Source: an uncultured Dongia sp.
GTDB taxonomy: Bacteria > Pseudomonadota > Alphaproteobacteria > Dongiales > Dongiaceae
Reading direction: 5' to 3'
Assembly (NCBI RefSeq): GCF_936916975.1
Contig: NZ_CAKZGO010000004.1
Coordinates: 682,001-746,000, forward strand
DNA length: 64,000 nucleotides
Of the stretch, positions 57,668-64,000 are shown one piece after another; within the stretch, counting starts at the first letter, position 1, and the number at the start of each line of letters is the position of its first letter. Below the pieces are notes generated by a model. The model had not been told where the DNA came from. It made no database searches and saw only the letters and a program-made list of their open reading frames with translations. Position numbers and translations under genes: made by a program.

Positions 57668-57681
57668 CTTTGATATCAAAG
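57668..57681. promoter_or_regulatory. 14-bp perfect palindrome upstream of the patatin gene
   Basis: ctttgatatcaaag is a perfect palindrome in the AT-rich 93 bp between the YpfJ stop and the patatin start, 76 bp from the latter. It may be an operator for the patatin gene; there is no adjacent regulator. Confidence 0.4.
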
Positions 57682-57685
57682 CAAT

Positions 57686-58717
57686 TTAAAGCTCTGTCGC
57701 GTTGAAGGTGTCGCAGGCTTCCATGTCGCCGGTGTCGAGGCCGCGCTGGAACCAGCGCACGCGCTGGGCGGAGCTGCCATGGGTGAAGCTGTCGGGCACG
57801 ACACGGCCGGTGGCTTCCTTTTGCAGACGATCGTCGCCGATCGCACTGGCCGCCCCTAAGCCTTCGTCGATGTCGCCGGGTTCCAGGCGCAGATTGTCAT
57901 CCTTCGCTTCCATCTGATGCGCCCAGATGCCGGCGAAGCAATCGGCCTGCAGTTCAACGCGCACCGAGAGAGCGTTGGCATCGGTCTTGTTCATCTGCGC
58001 CGTGGCCTCGCGCACCTTTTCATCGATGCCGAGCAGGTTCTGCACATGGTGGCCGACTTCATGGGCGATGACATAGGCCTGGGCGAAGTCACCGGGCGCT
58101 GCGAAGCGGCTCCGAAGATCGCGGTAGAAATCGAGGTCGATATAGACCTTCTGGTCCGGCGGGCAATAGAACGGGCCCATCGCCGCATCGGCGTGGCCGC
58201 AGGCAGACGACACGCTGCCGGAGAACAGTACGAGGGTGGGCACGCGATAGGTGCCGCCGGCTTCCGTGAAGATGCCGTTCCAGACGTCTTCCGTGCTGGC
58301 GAGGATGACCGAAACGAAATCCTTCAGCTCGGCCTCGGTCGTCGCATCGCCGGTACCAGTGGTAGTGCCGGTGGTCGCCGGCGCTTCAGACGCCGATTTG
58401 CCACCGAGGATGTCACCGACGACATCGCCGTTGCTGCCGCTGCCGTCATAGCTGCTGCCACCCGAGCTACCTGTCGTGCTGCCGCCCGTGACGCCGGAAA
58501 GAATCGCCATCGGATCGAGCCCCATGAAGCTCGCGATGACGAAGAAGGCGATGATGCCAATGATGCCGATGCCGCCGACACGCGGGCCCCGACCGCCACC
58601 AAGGCCACCGCCCCCCAAGCCGCCCAGACCACCCAGGCCGCCGAAGCCACCCCGGGAACCGCCGGAGCTCCGTTGATCGGAAACGTTCGAACTGCGCCGC
58701 CCACCGCGCCATTGCAT
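57686..58717 (-). CDS. YpfJ-family neutral zinc metallopeptidase
   Basis: A 343-aa membrane-anchored peptidase. The start is a Gly-rich cytoplasmic region (GGFGGLGGLGGLGGGGLGGG), then one transmembrane helix (IGIIGIIAFFVIASFMG), a Gly/Ser/Thr linker, and the catalytic domain with H219-E220-x-x-H223 (AYVIAHEVGHHVQNLLG), FYCPPDQKVYIDLDFY and ELQADCFAGIWAH. Length and order match the family. It probably acts in the periplasm. The biological role of YpfJ proteins is unclear. The Shine-Dalgarno is gaaggggagtg. Confidence 0.93.
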   Translation of the reverse strand: MQWRGGRRSSNVSDQRSSGGSRGGFGGLGGLGGLGGGGLGGGRGPRVGGIGIIGIIAFFVIASFMGLDPMAILSGVTGGSTTGSSGGSSYDGSGSNGDVVGDILGGKSASEAPATTGTTTGTGDATTEAELKDFVSVILASTEDVWNGIFTEAGGTYRVPTLVLFSGSVSSACGHADAAMGPFYCPPDQKVYIDLDFYRDLRSRFAAPGDFAQAYVIAHEVGHHVQNLLGIDEKVREATAQMNKTDANALSVRVELQADCFAGIWAHQMEAKDDNLRLEPGDIDEGLGAASAIGDDRLQKEATGRVVPDSFTHGSSAQRVRWFQRGLDTGDMEACDTFNATEL

Positions 58718-58820
58718 GACGTGGCACTCCCCTTCAAATGTCGTGCCGCAAGACTAGCACGGCCAAGCCGGGGCCCAAAACGCCCCCCGCGTTCAACACG
58801 GCGGGAGCATGGCGGTTCCT

Positions 58821-61031
58821 CTATCCGGCCCGAACGCTGGACAAAAAGCCGTCGATACGATGTTCGAGGTCCTGGAAGCGGCTCTGCAACTGGCCGACAG
58901 CCGAGACCATGGTGCCGGCCGCACTGCCGGAATTCTGCGCCGATTGGGACACCAGCCCGATCTGCTCCTGCAAATCGGCGGTACCGCTTGCCGCCTCGCT
59001 CACCGCGCGGGCGATCTCGGTCGTGGCCGCATCCTGCTCCGTCACGGCGGCGGCGATGGTGCTGTTGACCTGACTGATCTGTTCGATGGTCTTGGCCACC
59101 TCGGCAATCTCGGCGGCGGCAGCGCCGGTCGATTGCTGGATCGAACTGATCTGGGCCGAGATTTCCTCCGTTGCCTTTGCAGTCTGCGTCGCCAGATTCT
59201 TCACCTCCGATGCCACCACCGCAAAGCCCTTGCCAGCTTCGCCGGCGCGCGCCGCTTCGATCGTGGCGTTGAGAGCCAGGAGATTGGTCTGGCCGGCGAT
59301 GTCGTTGATGAGCGTCACGACCGAGCCGATCTGCGCTGCCGCCGAGACCAGCGCGTTGACCAGGGTCACCGTGCTGTGGGCTTTGCCGGCCGCTTGGGCA
59401 GCGATCGAGCTGGAGTTGTTCGCCTGCTGGCTGATTTCGCGGATCGAGGCCGCAAGTTCTTCGACGGCCGCGGCCACCGACGAGACATTTTCCGAGACAT
59501 TGCCGGCGGTGGTGCTGACATTCTGGCTGCGGCCAACATTCTCCAACGAGACTTCCGACATCTGCTGGGCCGATCTGTCCATTTCGCGCGACGTGGCCGC
59601 CATCGAGCCGATCGCTTCCGAGACCTGGCCTTCAAAGGATTCAGCCAAGCGCAGACGGCCCTGATGCTGGTCTTCCTCGGCCTGGGTCTTCATCGCCTCC
59701 TGTTGAGCGACCAATTGGCGGTTCTGCAAGGCATTCTGGCGGAAGGTTTCAACCGCCTCTGCCATCTGCCCAAGCTCGTCCTTGCGGCCAAGTGCTGGAA
59801 TGGCGAGATCAAGGTGCCCTGCCGCCAATTGCTGCATGGTCGCGGTCATGCCGGTCACCGGCTTGGCGATGCTGCGACCCACAAACCAGGCCAGGATGAT
59901 GCACAGCAGAATGGCAACGGCACCGATACCCAGCGCCAATTGCCGCATCTCAGACATCTTGGCCAGCACCAGTGATTTCGGCACGCTGATCTTGATCGAC
60001 CACTTGTCCGGCGATTCTTCGAGGTTGAGCGGCACCAGGGCCGAATAAGTCTCGATTGCAGGCAGGGAAAAATTGTCGCCGGCGGCGACAGGATCGGCGG
60101 CCTTGCCGGATGCTTTGGCAGCCTCTTCGGCTGCGGTCTTTTCACCTTTGGCCTTCTCGGCAAAAGCGGCGGCATCGACCAGCAAATTGCTGGCATCCTC
60201 GCCAACCACGATTTCACCGGCCCGCATCCTGTCGGCATTGGCTTTGTAGAACGCATCGTCGGCAAGCGTGCCGACGGCATCGACACCCGCCGGATGTGCG
60301 GCCCAGTGGCCGCCATTGTCGATAAGGGCCGCACGGCCTTCGCCCCAGGGGCGCTGGTCGGCGATCTGCTGGACCAATTCGTTGAGCCGGAAGTCGATGC
60401 CGAACACGCCGACGAACGTGTCGCCATCCTTGACGGGCACGCAGAGCGAGACCAGCCAGACGATGTTGCCGCCACCGAAATCCCAGCCGGCCGGATCCGT
60501 CACATGAATTTTGCCGGTTTCCTTGGGCACGTTGTAGTAGTCGAGCGGATTGGTCGAATTGTCGAAATCATAGGATTTGTCGAGGACCACGCTGTCCCCA
60601 TCGCGATAGGCGTAGGGGACGTAGCGGCCATTGCTCTTGACGGCCGTGGGCGCGTCGTCGCGACCCGCAAAATCGGCGTCCTTGCCATCGAAGCTATTGG
60701 GCTCGAACGTGCCCCAGGCACCGAACCAGTTCTTTTCCGGCGCGAGGGTCGCAGACAGCATCGATTCGTAGCGCGCCCGATCGGCTAGGTTCTGCTGGCG
60801 CCATCCCAGCGCCGTGGCGCCGAAGGTGCGGGCGGTCGACATGGCACGGGCAAACTGACGCTCAACATCGCCCGCCACCGATTTCCCGAGATTGGACATC
60901 ACGAGTCTCGCTTGATCTTCGAGTTGCGTGCTTGCCTGCCAGGTAAGTGCAAAAGCGACCGCTGCAACAGCGATGCCGGACAGCAGCGCGCCGGCGATGA
61001 CGATACGACCACGAATACCCAATGACGGCAT
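58821..61031 (-). CDS. Methyl-accepting chemotaxis protein with dCache-like sensor
   Basis: A 736-aa chemoreceptor from ATG 61031 ([29 protein letters not shown]), with aaggggat as Shine-Dalgarno. The order is an N-terminal transmembrane helix, a periplasmic Cache-type sensor of about 330 residues ([46 protein letters not shown]), a second helix ([21 protein letters not shown]), HAMP, and the signalling domain with the hairpin tip [24 protein letters not shown] see no C-terminal CheR pentapeptide. The ligand is unknown. It indicates that the cell is motile. No che genes are nearby. Confidence 0.95.
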   Translation of the reverse strand: MPSLGIRGRIVIAGALLSGIAVAAVAFALTWQASTQLEDQARLVMSNLGKSVAGDVERQFARAMSTARTFGATALGWRQQNLADRARYESMLSATLAPEKNWFGAWGTFEPNSFDGKDADFAGRDDAPTAVKSNGRYVPYAYRDGDSVVLDKSYDFDNSTNPLDYYNVPKETGKIHVTDPAGWDFGGGNIVWLVSLCVPVKDGDTFVGVFGIDFRLNELVQQIADQRPWGEGRAALIDNGGHWAAHPAGVDAVGTLADDAFYKANADRMRAGEIVVGEDASNLLVDAAAFAEKAKGEKTAAEEAAKASGKAADPVAAGDNFSLPAIETYSALVPLNLEESPDKWSIKISVPKSLVLAKMSEMRQLALGIGAVAILLCIILAWFVGRSIAKPVTGMTATMQQLAAGHLDLAIPALGRKDELGQMAEAVETFRQNALQNRQLVAQQEAMKTQAEEDQHQGRLRLAESFEGQVSEAIGSMAATSREMDRSAQQMSEVSLENVGRSQNVSTTAGNVSENVSSVAAAVEELAASIREISQQANNSSSIAAQAAGKAHSTVTLVNALVSAAAQIGSVVTLINDIAGQTNLLALNATIEAARAGEAGKGFAVVASEVKNLATQTAKATEEISAQISSIQQSTGAAAAEIAEVAKTIEQISQVNSTIAAAVTEQDAATTEIARAVSEAASGTADLQEQIGLVSQSAQNSGSAAGTMVSAVGQLQSRFQDLEHRIDGFLSSVRAG

Positions 61032-61261
61032 GACACATCCCCTTGCAAAGACCCGCATCCAATGCGCGTTGGCATTTGTCTATTTCAGCGCGCTTAAAAA
61101 GCGGTTAATGCGGCACCTAATGCATTCATTAGATTGCCTAATGACAGCGTTGATCATGACGCTTTGATGTCAGAGGAAGTCGTTTGCCGATCATAAACTC
61201 GCACCGTCATCCGAACGAGGGAACGCCCGGCAATCCATAGCTCAGACGAAAATGAAATTTG

Positions 61262-63469
61262 TTACACGAAACTATATGGATCGATGTCGATCTGCAGGCG
61301 GAGATCGCCGGGAAATTTCTGGCCGCGCAGCCAGTGTTTCAAGACCGATTGCGGGGCGATGTCGCGGCGCGTCTTCAACAGGAAGCGGATGCGATGGCGC
61401 CCACGCAGCAAAGCAAGCGGCGCCGGTGCCGGGCCAAGCACCGAGACACCCTCACGGTGCGGGGCGAGGCGCGCCAGCTCCTGCGCCTTCTTTTCGACCG
61501 CCGGCAATTCATGGCCGGAAATGATGAGGGCGGCCAGGCGGCCATAGGGCGGCATGCCGGAGAGACGCCGGTCCTCGGCTTCGGCTGCCATGAAATTTTC
61601 CCGGTCGCCGGATTTCAGCGCCTGCATGACGGCGCGGTCCGGATCGTAGGTCTGCAGGAACACGCGGCCCGGCTTCTCGCCGCGGCCGGCACGGCCGGCG
61701 ACCTGCTGCATCAGCTGATAGGTGCGCTCCGCGGCACGGAGATCGCCGCCGTGAAGGCCGAGATCCGCGTCGACCACGCCCACCAAAGTGAGGTGCGGGA
61801 AGTTGTGACCCTTGGCGATGATCTGGGTGCCGATGACGAGATCGACTTCGCGCTCGGCGACGCTGCGCATCAGGCTCTCGGCCTTCGCAGGTCCCGTTAC
61901 GGTATCGCTGGTCAGCACCAGGCGGCGCGCATCCGGGAACAACAACTCTGCTTCTTCCGCGAGGCGCTCGACACCAGGACCGCAGGCGGCGAAATGCCCC
62001 TCCGCGCCGCAGGCCGGACAGGATGGCGGGACGGGCGCTTCGAAGCCGCAATGATGGCACATCAGTTTCTGATGGAAGCGATGCTCGACCAGCCAGGCGG
62101 TGCAACGCGGGCATTGCAACCGGTGACCGCAGCCGCGGCACAAGGTGAGCGGCGCATAGCCACGGCGGTTGAGGAAGAGCAGTGCCTGTTCGCCGGCGGC
62201 CAGCGTCTTTTCAATCTCAGCTTTCAGGCTGGGCGCGATCCAGGAATTCCGCTGCGGCTTATCCAGGCGCAGATCGATGGTGTCGATCACCGGCATGGTG
62301 GCGCCGCCATGACGGTCCGGCATGTGGAGCGCGCGGTAGCGACCGGTTTCGACATTGACCATGGTTTCCAGCGAGGGTGTGGCCGAGGCCAGCACCACCG
62401 GAATCTTGGCAAGATGCCCGCGCACCACCGCCATGTCGCGGGCCTGGTAGATGACGCCGTCTTCCTGCTTGAAGCCGCCTTCATGTTCTTCATCGACGAT
62501 GATGAGACCGAGATCATGGAAAGGCAGGAACAACGCGGAGCGCGCACCCACCACCACCTGCGCCGAGCCGTCCAGCACCGCGCGCCAGGTGAGGCGCCGT
62601 TCCAGGCCGGTCAGCTCCGAATGCCATTGCGCAGGCAGCGCGCCAAAGCGCGTGGCAAAACGCTTCAGCCATTCCGGCGTCAGCGCGATTTCAGGCACCA
62701 TGACCAGCGCCTGCTTGCCGGCTCGCAAGGCCGCGGCGATGGCTTCGAAATAGACTTCGGTTTTGCCCGAGCCGGTGACACCATCGATCAAGGTGACGCC
62801 GGGCTGCAATTGCGCGAGATCTTTCGCCGCTGCATCCTGTGCTGGCGATAGAACGGGGCCGACCGTCGCTGGATCGGGCCGACCGAAGGGCCGCCTCAAC
62901 GCCAGCGGCACCGCGCGCAGCAAACCAACCTTGCCCATGTCACTGATGACACCGGCACTGACGCCAGCGAGACGCGCCAACTCGGTTGGCGGCAGCGGCG
63001 GCGATGCGGTCAGAACATCGATCACGCGCTGGCGTGTCGGTGTGAGTTTCGCACCTTCTGTGTCGCCAACGACCCAGGCCTTCAGTGTGCGTTCCGGTTC
63101 CAGCGCATCGGGCACACTCATCGCCATGCGCAACACGGCACCGACCGGCGCCATGGTGTATTGCGCCACCCAATCGATGAAAGCGCAGGAGGCAAGTGGC
63201 AGCGGCGGCAGGGCAAGTCGCGCCGTGACCGGTTTCAGTTTCGCCGGATCGACATCGCCGGCGCCGGCACCCCAGACGACGCCCGTGACGCTGCGCCGGC
63301 CGAGCGGCACAGTCACGAAATCGCCCCGGGCAAGGTCGAGCTCATCCGGGACCAGATAGTCATACGCCTGAAACAGCGCCAAGGGTACAAGGACCCCCAC
63401 CACCCGGTGCGGCGAAACCACAGGGCCTCCGAACGGGGTCGCCAAATCATTATCGGTTTCGGTTGGCAT
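61262..63469 (-). CDS. priA: Primosomal protein N' (replication restart helicase)
   Basis: A 735-aa DEAH-type 3'-5' helicase that restarts collapsed forks. The N-terminal DNA-binding domain (VVGVLVPLALFQAYDYLVPDEL) is followed by Walker A in IDGVTGSGKTEVYFEAI, DEEHEG (motif II, IVDEEHEGGFKQEDG) and GRAGRGEKPGRVFLQT (motif VI). The zinc domain has CRGCGHRLQCPRC and CHHCG with SCPACG. It is divergent from the transaldolase gene, with 152 bp between the starts, an arrangement common in Alphaproteobacteria. Confidence 0.98.
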   Translation of the reverse strand: MPTETDNDLATPFGGPVVSPHRVVGVLVPLALFQAYDYLVPDELDLARGDFVTVPLGRRSVTGVVWGAGAGDVDPAKLKPVTARLALPPLPLASCAFIDWVAQYTMAPVGAVLRMAMSVPDALEPERTLKAWVVGDTEGAKLTPTRQRVIDVLTASPPLPPTELARLAGVSAGVISDMGKVGLLRAVPLALRRPFGRPDPATVGPVLSPAQDAAAKDLAQLQPGVTLIDGVTGSGKTEVYFEAIAAALRAGKQALVMVPEIALTPEWLKRFATRFGALPAQWHSELTGLERRLTWRAVLDGSAQVVVGARSALFLPFHDLGLIIVDEEHEGGFKQEDGVIYQARDMAVVRGHLAKIPVVLASATPSLETMVNVETGRYRALHMPDRHGGATMPVIDTIDLRLDKPQRNSWIAPSLKAEIEKTLAAGEQALLFLNRRGYAPLTLCRGCGHRLQCPRCTAWLVEHRFHQKLMCHHCGFEAPVPPSCPACGAEGHFAACGPGVERLAEEAELLFPDARRLVLTSDTVTGPAKAESLMRSVAEREVDLVIGTQIIAKGHNFPHLTLVGVVDADLGLHGGDLRAAERTYQLMQQVAGRAGRGEKPGRVFLQTYDPDRAVMQALKSGDRENFMAAEAEDRRLSGMPPYGRLAALIISGHELPAVEKKAQELARLAPHREGVSVLGPAPAPLALLRGRHRIRFLLKTRRDIAPQSVLKHWLRGQKFPGDLRLQIDIDPYSFV

Positions 63470-63621
63470 TGCGGGGCTCGGGGGCTAGACTCGGGGTGAA
63501 TTGATTCGCCGCACAGCTGTTCATACTGGCTCTTGATCAGCCGATCTATATAGCCTAGTTGCTGGCGCATCGCCGATAAAGGCCTGGGGTTTTTCCGGGC
63601 GTTACTTTCAGGAACCAGGTC

Positions 63622-64000
63622 ATGAAGTTTTTTGTCGATACTGCAGACGTCAAGGAAATCCAGGAGCTTGCATCCACGGGCTTGCTTGATGGTGTAACAA
63701 CCAATCCGTCCTTGATCGCCAAATCCGGACGTCCGTTCCTGGACGTCATCAAGGAAATCTGCGCGATCGTCGACGGACCGGTCAGTGCCGAAGTGACGGC
63801 GACCGATCACAAGACCATGCTGGCCGAGGGCCATAAGCTCGCCAAGCTTGCCGCCAATGTCTGCGTCAAGGTGCCGCTCACCGTCGACGGCTTGAAGACC
63901 TGCAAGGTTTTGTCGTCGGAAGGCACCAAGGTCAATGTGACCCTGTGCTTCTCGGCCGCGCAAGCACTGCTCGCGGCGAAGGCCGGGGCGACGTTCATTT
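63622..64000 (+). CDS. Transaldolase / fructose-6-phosphate aldolase family, 5' part
   Basis: The gene begins at ATG 63622 (good Shine-Dalgarno, caggaaccaggtc) and runs off the window after 126 codons. The product starts [18 protein letters not shown]; the Schiff-base lysine is K83 in NVCVKVPLT, and [11 protein letters not shown] and [15 protein letters not shown] are family motifs. It is the short (about 215-220 aa) FSA/TalC-like type, which acts as transaldolase or fructose-6-phosphate aldolase; the subtype cannot be told from this part. Divergent from priA. Confidence 0.93.
   Translation, partial: MKFFVDTADVKEIQELASTGLLDGVTTNPSLIAKSGRPFLDVIKEICAIVDGPVSAEVTATDHKTMLAEGHKLAKLAANVCVKVPLTVDGLKTCKVLSSEGTKVNVTLCFSAAQALLAAKAGATFI

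Noticed and set aside
63313-63963. Leftward open frame upstream of priA and across the transaldolase start
   Set aside because: It is antisense to a well-supported transaldolase N-terminus and overlaps the priA start in another frame.

Overview
The window looks like chromosomal DNA of a free-living, aerobic alphaproteobacterium, most likely in or near Rhodospirillales (a Dongia- or Azospirillum-like lineage is my inference). It is GC-rich, coding density is high on both strands, and I saw no tRNA, rRNA, CRISPR array, integrase or transposase. Alphaproteobacterial markers are sucCDAB-lpd as one block, an F1 operon atpHAGDC without F0 genes beside it, a priA/transaldolase pair, and IalB, DUF1127, PAS_5 and rhizobial-type asparaginase genes.

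Layout: 1-8370 is the TCA-cycle block sucC (3' part), sucD, sucA, sucB and lpd, with a C39-like peptidase gene placed between sucB and lpd. An orphan soluble TPR histidine kinase follows. 10289-15419 is a leftward four-gene envelope operon: two LtaS/OpgB-like phosphoglycerol transferase paralogues, a GNAT and a secreted GH5 hydrolase. Diverging from it is a membrane protein fused to a sugar-transfer-type ATP-grasp domain. 17650-24698 holds argG, two secreted TPR proteins, rlmN, an IalB-family protein, a SpoU methyltransferase and an EamA exporter that diverges from a CGNR regulator. 25425-30394 holds the asparaginase, catalase HPII and a methionine gamma-lyase-like enzyme.

30649-41257 is mixed accessory content: small secreted proteins, two LysR regulators, a 2OG-oxygenase-like protein, a quinone reductase, a PmtA-like methyltransferase, DinB, DUF1127, a YkgJ protein, a PAS_5 protein, an M17 aminopeptidase and a GST. 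41295-46727 carries a GT39-like membrane protein, three tandem PilZ proteins, two tandem DUF599 membrane proteins and a second GST. 46724-52962 (leftward) is atpH-A-G-D-[Nudix]-C followed by a di-iron ferritin-like gene; a Nudix gene between atpD and atpC is unusual. 53260-63469 is leftward: GST, GAF-GGDEF cyclase, GT2, patatin, YpfJ metalloprotease, chemoreceptor and priA. The rightward transaldolase gene runs off the end.

Between genes there are two copies of a roughly 139-bp inverted-repeat element, a 107-bp cloverleaf-like palindromic element, several strong hairpins or terminators, and a recurring pattern in which the last codons and stop of a gene are tandemly duplicated. The best candidates for undescribed biology are the LtaS-like/GH5/GNAT operon with its divergent membrane ATP-grasp protein, and the PilZ-triplet/DUF599-pair cluster.
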